A DNA stretch of 64,000 bases from an uncultured Ruminococcus sp. Its GTDB lineage: Bacteria > Bacillota > Clostridia > Oscillospirales > Ruminococcaceae. The stretch lies in contig CAJTWE010000001.1 in assembly GCA_910579955.1 (NCBI GenBank), forward strand, positions 1 to 64,000, in the 5' to 3' direction. The notes under the pieces are model-generated. The model worked only from the letters and a program-made list of their open reading frames with translations. It searched no databases and had not been told where the DNA came from. Position numbers and translations under genes: made by a program. Positions 16,249 to 24,763 of the stretch are shown here, in pieces (position 1 is the first letter of the stretch; every line of letters starts with the position of its first letter).

Positions 16249-16280
16249 CTTATTAAGATAAATATGAAGGACGTGAAGTA

Positions 16281-17684
16281 ATGGCAAAATCTAAAACCAT
16301 ATACAGATGTACGGAATGTGGTTTTGAATCATCAAAATGGAACGGAAGATGTACGAATTGCGGTACATGGAACAGCATGGAAGAAGATGTTCTAATGACA
16401 TCGCCCAGCGGAAAAATTGGTAATATAAATCGCAAAAAAAATGACCTTTCTGCAAAAATCAAGGGTCTTAGTGATATAAGTACAGATGAAGAAACTCGAT
16501 ATAAAACAGGATGCAACGAGCTTGACAGAGTTCTTGGCGGTGGTCTTGTAAAAGGTTCTATAACGCTTATTGGCGGTGAACCGGGTATCGGAAAAAGTAC
16601 CCTATTGCTGCAAATTTGTCAGTATCTCGGAGAATGCCATTCTGTTTTATATGTATCTGGAGAAGAATCTGCCAGACAGATAAAGCTTCGTGCGGAAAGG
16701 CTTAAAGTAAACACCGATTTGCTCTATCTTCTAACAGCAACAGATGCACAAAGCATTTGTGATACTATAGAATCAAGTTCTCCCGATATTGTTATAATAG
16801 ATTCTATACAGACAATGTATATTACTGAGATCTCATCAAGTCCGGGAAGCATTACGCAGGTAAGAGAATGCACAAATCTATTTATGCATACAGCAAAAAC
16901 ACTGGATATCCCCATGCTTATTGTCAGCCATGTAAACAAAGACGGTGCTATTGCAGGTCCAAAGGTAATGGAGCATATTGTAGATACGGTTCTGCACTTT
17001 GAGGGAGAACGTCACCTTTCTCACCGATTACTCCGTGCAGTAAAAAATAGATTTGGCTCATGCAATGAGGTCGGCGTTTTTGAAATGGTAAGCCGTGGGC
17101 TTCGTGAAGTACCTAATCCATCTGCAATGCTTTTGGCAGAACGCCCGTCAGATGTTTCAGGAACTTGCGTAACATGTGTTATGGAGGGAACAAGGCCTAT
17201 TCTTGCAGAGGTTCAGTGCCTTGCAACAAAAAGCGGATTTGGCACACCTAGAAGAACAGCAGACGGAATAGATTATAATCGTATGTCCATCATAATTGCA
17301 ATACTGGAAAAACATCTTGGGCTTTTATATAATACTCTTGATGTATATCTGAATGTTGTAGGTGGATTTGATTTGAGAGAACCATCAGGTGATCTCGCAG
17401 TAGCAATGTGCCTTTATTCTTCACTGGTAGATCGTCCTATTCATCAGAAGCTTGCTGCATTTGGTGAAATCGGTTTGGGCGGTGAAGTAAGAAGCGTATC
17501 GTATCTTGAAATACGCCTTAGAGAAGCAGAGCGCCTTGGCTTTGAAATTTGTATCGTGCCTAAGCATTCTCTTGAAAGTATTGAATTCAGCTCACCTAAC
17601 ATGAAAATAATAGGCGTTACGACAGTCAAACAAGCACTTTCCTATCTAAATAAGCTTTTTAAAGCAGCAGAAACAAAAAAATAA
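16281..17684 (+). CDS. radA: DNA repair protein RadA
   Basis: A 467-residue branch-migration ATPase that helps process recombination intermediates with RecA. The N-terminal zinc ribbon has YRCTECGFESSKWNGRCTNCG (four Cys, residues 9-28). The RecA-like core has Walker A GGEPGIGKSTLL near 96, a Walker B strand DIVIIDSIQTM near 172, and the RadA-specific KNRFG motif near 255. The C-terminal third is the Lon-protease-like domain with LREPSGDLAVAMCLYSSL; it lacks the Lon Ser-Lys dyad context, as is normal for RadA. GGACGTGAAG precedes the ATG. Single gene between a promoter and a bidirectional terminator. Confidence 0.96.
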   Translation: MAKSKTIYRCTECGFESSKWNGRCTNCGTWNSMEEDVLMTSPSGKIGNINRKKNDLSAKIKGLSDISTDEETRYKTGCNELDRVLGGGLVKGSITLIGGEPGIGKSTLLLQICQYLGECHSVLYVSGEESARQIKLRAERLKVNTDLLYLLTATDAQSICDTIESSSPDIVIIDSIQTMYITEISSSPGSITQVRECTNLFMHTAKTLDIPMLIVSHVNKDGAIAGPKVMEHIVDTVLHFEGERHLSHRLLRAVKNRFGSCNEVGVFEMVSRGLREVPNPSAMLLAERPSDVSGTCVTCVMEGTRPILAEVQCLATKSGFGTPRRTADGIDYNRMSIIIAILEKHLGLLYNTLDVYLNVVGGFDLREPSGDLAVAMCLYSSLVDRPIHQKLAAFGEIGLGGEVRSVSYLEIRLREAERLGFEICIVPKHSLESIEFSSPNMKIIGVTTVKQALSYLNKLFKAAETKK

Positions 17685-17691
17685 TAATATA

Positions 17692-17726
17692 AAAGCCTGT
17701 CAAATAAATTTATCTTGACAGGCTTT
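17692..17726. terminator. Bidirectional terminator between radA and the ABC-F gene
   Basis: AAAGCCTGTCAA (17692-17703) and TTGACAGGCTTT (17715-17726) form a perfect 12-base stem with T-rich flanks on both strands. Confidence 0.9.
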
Positions 17727-17760
17727 TCACTATTTATAGCATTTAGATAATTTATATGAT

Positions 17761-19314
17761 TTATACGATCTTAGTTGTCCACTCTTCAAGGTTCCATACC
17801 TCATCGCAAACATCCATATAAAATTCGGGTTCATGGCTTACAAGCAATACAGTTCCTCTAAAACTCTTTATTGCTTCTTTAAGCGACTCCTTTGCATCTA
17901 CGTCAAGATGATTTGTAGGCTCATCAAGCACGAGCAGATTTATATTTTTAAGCATTACTCTACAAAGGCGAACCTTGGCGTTCTCTCCACCAGAAAGCAC
18001 CCTCATTTGAGATGTAATATGATCGGTTGTAAGACCACATCTTGCAAGCGCTGCACGTACTTCGGCATTTGTCATAGAAGGATATTCATTCCAGATAGTT
18101 TGCAATGCCGTTTCATTTGTAGCGTTTTCTTCCTGCTCAAAGTATCCAACCTCAACAAACTGGTCATGTTCTACAGTGCCTGAGATAGGCGGTATGAGTT
18201 TAAGCAGAGTTTTAAGAAGCGTGGACTTACCCAAACCATTTACGCCCTTTATTGCAACTTTTTTGTTGCATTCAAGCTTTAGTGAAAGAGGTTTAGTAAG
18301 AGGTTCATCATAGCCGAGAACTAAATCATTGCACTCAATAACAATTCTTCCCGGTGTTCTTGCAGCATTAAAAGAAAACTGTGGCTTTGGCTTTTCACTC
18401 ATAAGAGTTATTTTATCCATTTTATCAAGCTTTTTCTGTCTGGATTTTGCCATATTAGTAGTGGCAACACGAGCTTTGTTTCTGGCGATAAAATCCTGTA
18501 GATCAGCTATTTCTTTTTGCTGCTTCTCATAAGCCTGCTCTATTTGACGCTTTTTTAATTCATACATTCTTTCAAAATTCTCATAATTGCCTGTATAACG
18601 TGTAAGAATAGCATTCTCCACATGATAGATAACGTTGACAACATCATTTAGAAATGGTATGTCATGAGATACTAAAATAAATGCATTTTCATAATTCTGG
18701 AGGAAGTTTTTCAGCCAAGCAATATGATTTTCATCAAGAAAGTTTGTAGGCTCGTCAAGGATCAGTATCATAGGATTTTCAAGCAGAACTTTAGCGAGAA
18801 GAACCTTTGCTCTCTGTCCTCCTGAAAGCTCGGAAACATCCCTATCAAGACCAATTTCACCAAGGCCCAGACCATTTGCGTATTCTGATATCTTTGCATC
18901 AATTGTGTAATATCCGCCATAGTCAAGTATATCCTGAATTTCTCCAACTTTATCCATAGCGTCAGCCATTTCTTCATCTGAAAATTCACTCATTTTCTCG
19001 TAAAGTTCTAGCATTTCCTGCTCTAAATCTGCAAAATGAGAAAAAGCATCACGCAATACATCGGCAATTGTTTTTCCCTTAGAAAGTGTGCTGTACTGGT
19101 CAAGGTAGCCCGTAGTTATATGTCGGCACCATTCTATTTTGCCCTCATCCGGCATAAGTTTTCCCGTAATAATATTCAGAAAGGTTGATTTTCCCTCGCC
19201 ATTTGCACCAACAAGTCCTATATGTTCTCCTTTTAACAAACGAAAAGAGGCATCTTTAAGGATCTGTCTTGCACCATAGCCATGGGTTACGTTCTCTACA
19301 TTAAGTATACTCAT
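17761..19314 (-). CDS. ABC-F family ATPase (ribosome-associated)
   Basis: A 517-residue soluble protein with two ABC domains and no membrane part. Domain 1 has Walker A GANGEGKSTFL, signature LSGGQRAKVLLA and Walker B LILDEPTNFLD. Domain 2 has GVNGLGKSTLLK, LSGGENAKVRLC and LLVLDEPTNHLD. Between them a charged helical linker (about 245-310, with KRQIEQAYEKQQKEIADLQ) is the P-site tRNA interaction motif of translational ABC-F factors. It most resembles the YbiT-like group. It probably modulates translation on stalled ribosomes; an antibiotic-protection role is possible but not shown. GGGAG lies 12 bases before the ATG. Transcribed alone from the promoter at 19371-19399. Confidence 0.88.
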   Translation of the reverse strand: MSILNVENVTHGYGARQILKDASFRLLKGEHIGLVGANGEGKSTFLNIITGKLMPDEGKIEWCRHITTGYLDQYSTLSKGKTIADVLRDAFSHFADLEQEMLELYEKMSEFSDEEMADAMDKVGEIQDILDYGGYYTIDAKISEYANGLGLGEIGLDRDVSELSGGQRAKVLLAKVLLENPMILILDEPTNFLDENHIAWLKNFLQNYENAFILVSHDIPFLNDVVNVIYHVENAILTRYTGNYENFERMYELKKRQIEQAYEKQQKEIADLQDFIARNKARVATTNMAKSRQKKLDKMDKITLMSEKPKPQFSFNAARTPGRIVIECNDLVLGYDEPLTKPLSLKLECNKKVAIKGVNGLGKSTLLKTLLKLIPPISGTVEHDQFVEVGYFEQEENATNETALQTIWNEYPSMTNAEVRAALARCGLTTDHITSQMRVLSGGENAKVRLCRVMLKNINLLVLDEPTNHLDVDAKESLKEAIKSFRGTVLLVSHEPEFYMDVCDEVWNLEEWTTKIV

Positions 19315-19370
19315 ATTACTTTATTCTCCCGATTATTACTATAAGTTATTATTAAGTGTCAATTATAATC

Positions 19371-19399
19371 AGTTTACCAGAAATATGGTATTTTGTCAA
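19371..19399 (-). promoter_or_regulatory. Promoter of the ABC-F gene
   Basis: On the minus strand TTGACA (19399-19394), 17-base spacer ending TGG, TAAACT (19376-19371). Confidence 0.65.
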
Positions 19400-19443
19400 C
19401 ATATTAACATCAAAAGAATAAAAGCCAATTTTTAAAAGCAAAA

Positions 19444-19473
19444 CAGCTGCTGTCAACGCACTGGCAGCAGCTG
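19444..19473 (-). terminator. Terminator of the rubredoxin gene
   Basis: CAGCTGCTGTC (19444-19454) pairs with GGCAGCAGCTG (19463-19473) with one mismatch. On the minus strand the stem is followed by TTTTGCTTTT. Confidence 0.75.
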
Positions 19474-19480
19474 AATTTCT

Positions 19481-19642
19481 TTATTTAGTTTCACTGAACA
19501 TATCCTTACCAACCAAACATAATGGACACAAAAAGTCATCGGGCAAATCTTCAAATTTTGTACCCGGAGCTATCCCCTGTTCAGGTAATCCCTGTTCTTC
19601 ATCATAAATCCAATCGCATACATCACATATATATTTTTTCAT
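19481..19642 (-). CDS. Rubredoxin
   Basis: A 53-residue iron protein read from ATG at 19642 to TAA at 19481. It starts MKKYICDVCDWIYDEEQG and has the two CxxC knuckles CDVC (Cys 6, 9) and CPLC (Cys 39, 42) that hold a single Fe. It also has the conserved aromatic YDEE and GTKFEDLPDDFLCPLC framework. The usual Gly after the second knuckle is Leu. It is a small cytosolic electron carrier, in anaerobes often feeding oxygen or peroxide detoxification (rubrerythrin, flavodiiron proteins); no partner gene is adjacent. GGGAG lies about 10 bases before the ATG, and the gene has its own terminator. Confidence 0.93.
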   Translation of the reverse strand: MKKYICDVCDWIYDEEQGLPEQGIAPGTKFEDLPDDFLCPLCLVGKDMFSETK

Positions 19643-19704
19643 TTTCTTTTCTCCCTTTTATTTTGAGAAGAATCTCTGGTTTATGATTATTATTAGCAGA
19701 TCAT

Positions 19705-19733
19705 ATTATATTATTCCAAAAATACGCCGTCGA
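19705..19733 (-). promoter_or_regulatory. Candidate promoter of the rubredoxin gene
   Basis: On the minus strand TCGACG (4/6), 17-base spacer, TATAAT (19710-19705). Confidence 0.4.
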
Positions 19734-19819
19734 TATCTAATAGAAACTTAAATAAACAACGTCATATTCTACGTATAATACTTATAAAAGAAACAAAATA
19801 AAAAAATGTGTAATAACAC

Positions 19820-19848
19820 TTGCAATTTATCAGATTTTATTATATACT
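19820..19848 (+). promoter_or_regulatory. Promoter of the DUF1846 gene
   Basis: TTGCAA (19820-19825), 17-base spacer, TATACT (19843-19848). Confidence 0.6.
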
Positions 19849-19893
19849 TAATATTGATTGTAATTGATTATATATGTGTTGGAGGTAGTTCAT

Positions 19894-21363
19894 ATGAGCA
19901 GCAATAAAATTGGATTTGATAATGACAAATATCTGAAAATGCAATCTGAGCATATCAGAGAAAGAATTGCACAATTTGGAGACAAGCTGTATCTTGAATT
20001 CGGAGGAAAGCTTTTTGATGATTTTCATGCATCACGAGTTCTTCCGGGATTTAAGCCTGATAGTAAACTGCAGATGCTTATGCAGTTGAAAAATGAAGCA
20101 GAAATAGTTATAGTTATCAATGCAAATGATATTGAAAAAAACAAGGTGCGTGGAGATTTAGGAATCACTTATGATATCGAAGTAATACGTCTCATAAATG
20201 TATTTTCAAAAAAAGGTCTTTACGTAAGCAGCGTTGTTCTCACTCAATATGCAGAACAAGCAGGTGCAGACGCTTTCCAAAATAGACTGGAAGCACAAGG
20301 AATAAGAGTTTATCACCACTACCATATAAATGGTTATCCATCTAACCTTCAGCTTATCATGAGCGATGAGGGTTACGGTAAAAACGACTACATTGAAACT
20401 ACACGTAAACTCGTTGTAATTACAGCTCCAGGTCCGGGAAGCGGAAAAATGGCTACATGTCTTTCTCAGCTTTATCATGAACATAAATGTAATATCAGCG
20501 CTGGCTACGCTAAGTTTGAAACATTCCCTATATGGAATATTCCGCTGAGACATCCTGTAAATATCGCTTATGAAGCTGCAACATCTGATCTTAATGATGT
20601 CAACATGATAGATCCATTCCATCTGGAAGCATATGGCAAAACTACAGTAAATTATAACAGAGACGTGGAAATATTTCCGGTTCTAAATGCAATGTTCGAG
20701 ATGATATTGGGAGAATCACCTTATAAATCACCAACAGACATGGGTGTAAATATGGCAGGAAACTGCATAATTGATGATGAGGTAACCTGTGCAGCTGCAA
20801 AACAGGAAATAATACGTCGATATTATGTAGCAATGTGCGGTTACAAAGCCGGCACTGTTAAAGAAGACGAAATATACAAACTTGAGCTTCTCATGAAGCA
20901 GGCTGGTATTACCACAGCAGACAGAAAAGTGGTAGATGCGGCACTTAAACGTGAACGTGAAACAGGCGCACCAGCAGCTGCAATGGAACTCCCTGATGGT
21001 ACAATACTAACCGGAAGAACGTCAAATCTTCTTGGCGCAGTATCTGCACTTCTTCTCAATGCACTCAAACATTTTGGAGGAATTGAAGAAGAAGCACTTC
21101 TTATGTCCCCTGAAGTAATTGAACCTATCCAGAATCTTAAAGTAAATCATCTGGGAAATCAAAATCCACGACTTCACACAGATGAAACATTACTGGCATT
21201 ATCTATTTGTGCCAATACAAGCGCAAATGCAAAATGTGCCATGGAACAGATTTCTAAACTTCGTGGATGCGAAGTGCATTCAACAGTTATTCTCTCCCCT
21301 GTTGACGAACGTATATTTAAGCGTCTCGGTATCAATCTTACCTGTGAACCAAAATATCAGTAA
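19894..21363 (+). CDS. DUF1846 (UPF0371) family protein
   Basis: A 489-residue cytosolic protein of the DUF1846 family. It is recognised from the start KIGFDNDKYLKMQSEHIRERI, LEFGGKLFDDFHASRVLPGF and the P-loop-like segment ITAPGPGSGKMATCLSQLYHE near residue 185, followed by GYAKFETFPIWNIPLRHPVN. Family members are common in Firmicutes and have a known fold but no firm biochemical role. The glycine-rich segment suggests nucleotide binding. GGAGG sits 8 bases before the ATG at 19894, so a ten-codon in-frame extension to 19864 is rejected. Single gene with its own promoter and terminator. Confidence 0.85.
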   Translation: MSSNKIGFDNDKYLKMQSEHIRERIAQFGDKLYLEFGGKLFDDFHASRVLPGFKPDSKLQMLMQLKNEAEIVIVINANDIEKNKVRGDLGITYDIEVIRLINVFSKKGLYVSSVVLTQYAEQAGADAFQNRLEAQGIRVYHHYHINGYPSNLQLIMSDEGYGKNDYIETTRKLVVITAPGPGSGKMATCLSQLYHEHKCNISAGYAKFETFPIWNIPLRHPVNIAYEAATSDLNDVNMIDPFHLEAYGKTTVNYNRDVEIFPVLNAMFEMILGESPYKSPTDMGVNMAGNCIIDDEVTCAAAKQEIIRRYYVAMCGYKAGTVKEDEIYKLELLMKQAGITTADRKVVDAALKRERETGAPAAAMELPDGTILTGRTSNLLGAVSALLLNALKHFGGIEEEALLMSPEVIEPIQNLKVNHLGNQNPRLHTDETLLALSICANTSANAKCAMEQISKLRGCEVHSTVILSPVDERIFKRLGINLTCEPKYQ

Positions 21364-21387
21364 ATTTATTTATAAAATAATACATAT

Positions 21388-21425
21388 AAAGCGCACAGAA
21401 ATTAAGCTTCTGTGCGCTTTTGTTT
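21388..21425. terminator. Bidirectional terminator between DUF1846 and LRR-dockerin genes
   Basis: AAAGCGCACAGAA (21388-21400) and TTCTGTGCGCTTT (21408-21420) form a perfect 13-base stem followed by TGTTTA on the plus strand; the minus strand has T-rich flanks as well. Confidence 0.9.
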
Positions 21426-21435
21426 ATAGCAAATT

Positions 21436-24400
21436 TCAACTCCACTCAGGAGTAAATCCGGCAGCATTCATTGCATAATACGAAAGTATAGCAGTTGCGT
21501 CTGACATAGTTATTTCGCCGTCTCCGTCGATATCAGCTGCTTTCTTCTGAATAATAGTGTATTCATCGGTAGAAATACCTGCTGTACTTCTTGCATATAT
21601 CATCAAAGCTGATGTTGCATCATCTATTGAGATATCTCCATCTCCTGTTACATCACCCTTTAAATAATATACCTCAGGATCGCTTCCTTGAAGATTTATT
21701 TTTATATCATTTACTGTTATTGTATATGTACCATCATTATTTTTGCTTATATTAGGATCATATGAAAACATTTCCGGATTATTTGTGATAAGAGAATTTT
21801 CATAGCCAACAAGAAATTCAGCATTAGTAAGATCAAGATAATACCACATTTCATTTTCAGTTCCAACATCAAGTCCTATTACATTCCACTGATGATCTTT
21901 CCCGTAATTGCTCATTGAAACAAGTGTATCTGATATCCCATCGTCTTGTATCTTTTTTACATAGCTATTAACTATTGAGGCATATGCTGAACATACTCCC
22001 TTTCCATACGTAATCATTCCAGTTGGAAAATGTGTCATTCCAGCACTAAGACTCCATTTTGTATTATTTTCATCATAAAGAGTTCCATATGGATCTTCAG
22101 CATAGGTGAATCCATATTCGACATTTCTTTTAATGTTATTGCACATAACAGTAACGAGCTGAATATCTGTCATATCCGATGTACAGTTATTGCTTTGAAT
22201 TATGTTTTCGCAGTAATCATTGATTATATTATCTAAAAACGGAGTACCTCTAAGGGCATTCGCAAGATACATAAGCATATTATCACTTCTATATCCTAAT
22301 CCAGTAACAGTATTTCCGTTTTCATCTTTAAGAGTAACCTCTTCACAAAATGACGCTGCTTTTCTTATATCATCAATTGTAATATCCTTATCTGAATCAA
22401 TTATTTTTAAATATTCAATCGAATTATTACGTGCAAATGCATTTTCACTATAAATCACACCGTTTTCTGGCACATATAATGTTGTGCATTTGCAACCATA
22501 AAATGCATAATCGGCTACATAAGTAACATTTTCCGGAATAACAGCTTTATCTGCGTTAATATTATAGTTCATAAGAACGCTACCGAGAATAGTTGCTTGA
22601 TTATCAGCATGATTGCTTTCCCATTCTGTACCATAAAATGCCTGTGTCCTCACCATTTTTACACTTTCATCCCCTATTACTGATGAAAGATTTTTACAAG
22701 AAAAAAATGAACATACACCAATATCAGTTACGCCTGTCAAATCAAGATTTTTTAAATATTTTGCATCATAAAAAGCATTATCAGCGATTTTTATGTTTTC
22801 TCCGTTAAACTTTACATTCATAACCGGAAGATTGCTCCATGGATATTTTCCTTTACTGAATTCAGTCATTTTTCCAGTTCCTGAAATAGTAAGATTAAAA
22901 TCTTCAAATTTCCATGTAAGATCTTCTCCACAAATTCCTCCGTCATCTTCCAATAAAGCTATAAAATGGCTTGGAAACTGATCTTTGATTACACTGCTTT
23001 CATAAGCGTAATATGGCACATCGGGATCATTAAATTGATTAATACGATGAAAATCATTAGATATATTAAGTTCTGTAGTTCCATCATTATCAAATAATAC
23101 AAATTTTAAAGAAGCCCTCCATAATACACCTTTTTCTATTGTTTTAACACTTTGCGATATTCTCAAAAAATCAAGTTCCATATTTTTGTAAAAAGAACCC
23201 GATGCAATTGTTTCTGTTCCCAATGGAACAACATACATTTTATCTTTTTTATGAGATGGATAAGCAATCAATGTTTTTCTATCAAAATCATAGAGAACAC
23301 CATCAGCACTTGTAAATTCAGTATTTCCATTCTCCATCTCATATCTTTCAACATTAACATTATATAGTGGGTAAGAGATCTTTTTTACTGTAGAAGGAAT
23401 AGTAATTACACCATTTTCACAATCATAATAAGGAGAAACAAATAAAATTTCTGTTTTATCTTTATTATATATTATACCATTTTCACTGCAAAAACGTGGA
23501 TTTTCTTCTATTATTATATTTTTTACTGCATAATCATACGAAGAAACAGAGTCAAATTCTGCTGCCCTAAGTTCTTTCAGATTTTTTCCTATTATTACAT
23601 TTTCATATTCTTGATAAGCACCGATGTACATAATCGTTACAAATTCTGGCACATATGCTACAGAATCATCAGAATTAATCATATGTGTATCGTTGCTTAG
23701 TATCACATCAAGGTCATCAGCACCATCTATTTCTATCAAAGAAGACGTATTATAAAACACCTTGTAATCAAGCAGCTTAATATGAACCGGTAATTTAACT
23801 GATGAAAGATTTGTACAGTCTCTAAATGCATAATCCCCTATTGTCATCACACTATCGGGAATCACAATTTCTCTAAGATTACTACAACTATTAAATGCAT
23901 ACTCTCCTATAGTAGTCACATTATCAGGAATTACAATTTCTCTAAGATTACTGCAACTATCAAATGCATTATCCCCTATAATAGTAACACTATCTGGTAT
24001 TATTACCTTTTCAATAGAAGTTTTGTATTGAAAGGCTTCGCTATCAATAGCTGTTACAGGCAAGCCTTCATACTCAAAAGGAATTTCAATTAATGAATCA
24101 TTGCCAATATAATCCGCAATTACAGCATGATCATCATATAATCTATATCCTAACTTTTTTTCATCATATTTATTATCTGGTGAATTATGACTTATAAAGT
24201 TAAGCCCATTTTCTTTTGCAAAAGCTTCTGTAGTCGATGATATATACGCATAAATATCACAGAATATAAGTTCCTCCTGTAAATTAAAAGCATTATCCTC
24301 ATAAACACAGTCCATATTATATGTGCTAATTAAAATAAATCGTATGTCACCATAAAAAGCACTTGATTTTATACGCTTCATAGATATTGGAAGCTTTAAA

Positions 24401-24723
24401 ATAACACTAGAAGAACCTGAAAAGTGTGATGGAATGCTTGTTATGCCTTCAGAAAAAACTATTTCATTAATCGCAAGAGACTGCCAAGGATATTGTTCAG
24501 CTTCTAATTCTTCAAGTGAAGGTATATCTCCATTGCCTGATATTGTAAGAATATTTTGATTATTTGCTGTATCAACTTGATAGTCCCAAGAAATATCCCC
24601 TAATGTACCTGAGGTAACGACTTCATCTTCCACTGCCTGTACAGTTATAGATAAATTTAGCAAGAGTATTAGTGCTGACATCAACAAACATACTGCTCTT
24701 TTTACAAATCTGGGTCTAAACAT
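21436..24723 (-). CDS. Secreted LRR (BspA-like) protein with transglutaminase-like and dockerin domains
   Basis: A 1095-residue secreted protein. The signal peptide has the charged start RFVKRA, hydrophobic VCLLMSALILLLNLSITVQA, and probable cleavage near 30. Several LRR_5 blocks follow, clearest at about 230-310 with repeated LREIVIPDNVTTIGEYAF units, and more up to about 850. A transglutaminase-like cysteine-protease fold has Cys 911 in GKGVCSAYA, His 944 in KDHQWNV and Asp 964 in YYLDLTN, so the catalytic triad looks intact. The C-terminal type I dockerin (about 1022-1095) has two calcium loops, GDVTGDGDISIDDA and ADIDGDGEITMSDA. The dockerin would hold it on a cohesin-bearing scaffold or wall. 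AAAGGG precedes the ATG. The near-identical upstream paralogue is broken, leaving this as the working copy. Confidence 0.9.
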   Translation of the reverse strand: MFRPRFVKRAVCLLMSALILLLNLSITVQAVEDEVVTSGTLGDISWDYQVDTANNQNILTISGNGDIPSLEELEAEQYPWQSLAINEIVFSEGITSIPSHFSGSSSVILKLPISMKRIKSSAFYGDIRFILISTYNMDCVYEDNAFNLQEELIFCDIYAYISSTTEAFAKENGLNFISHNSPDNKYDEKKLGYRLYDDHAVIADYIGNDSLIEIPFEYEGLPVTAIDSEAFQYKTSIEKVIIPDSVTIIGDNAFDSCSNLREIVIPDNVTTIGEYAFNSCSNLREIVIPDSVMTIGDYAFRDCTNLSSVKLPVHIKLLDYKVFYNTSSLIEIDGADDLDVILSNDTHMINSDDSVAYVPEFVTIMYIGAYQEYENVIIGKNLKELRAAEFDSVSSYDYAVKNIIIEENPRFCSENGIIYNKDKTEILFVSPYYDCENGVITIPSTVKKISYPLYNVNVERYEMENGNTEFTSADGVLYDFDRKTLIAYPSHKKDKMYVVPLGTETIASGSFYKNMELDFLRISQSVKTIEKGVLWRASLKFVLFDNDGTTELNISNDFHRINQFNDPDVPYYAYESSVIKDQFPSHFIALLEDDGGICGEDLTWKFEDFNLTISGTGKMTEFSKGKYPWSNLPVMNVKFNGENIKIADNAFYDAKYLKNLDLTGVTDIGVCSFFSCKNLSSVIGDESVKMVRTQAFYGTEWESNHADNQATILGSVLMNYNINADKAVIPENVTYVADYAFYGCKCTTLYVPENGVIYSENAFARNNSIEYLKIIDSDKDITIDDIRKAASFCEEVTLKDENGNTVTGLGYRSDNMLMYLANALRGTPFLDNIINDYCENIIQSNNCTSDMTDIQLVTVMCNNIKRNVEYGFTYAEDPYGTLYDENNTKWSLSAGMTHFPTGMITYGKGVCSAYASIVNSYVKKIQDDGISDTLVSMSNYGKDHQWNVIGLDVGTENEMWYYLDLTNAEFLVGYENSLITNNPEMFSYDPNISKNNDGTYTITVNDIKINLQGSDPEVYYLKGDVTGDGDISIDDATSALMIYARSTAGISTDEYTIIQKKAADIDGDGEITMSDATAILSYYAMNAAGFTPEWS

Positions 24724-24763
24724 TTTTATCGCCCTTTCTTTTTATAAAATCAACCTTATAAAA

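Noticed and set aside
16433..16441. A8 tract in radA as a phase-variation site
   Set aside because: It encodes the Lys-Lys-Asn of a charged linker, is expected in AT-rich DNA, and the gene is housekeeping.
24724..24763. A promoter in the 40-base gap before the intact LRR gene
   Set aside because: TTGATT and TATAAA are present but only 15 bases apart and lie in a direct repeat of TTGATTTTATAA; too weak to list.
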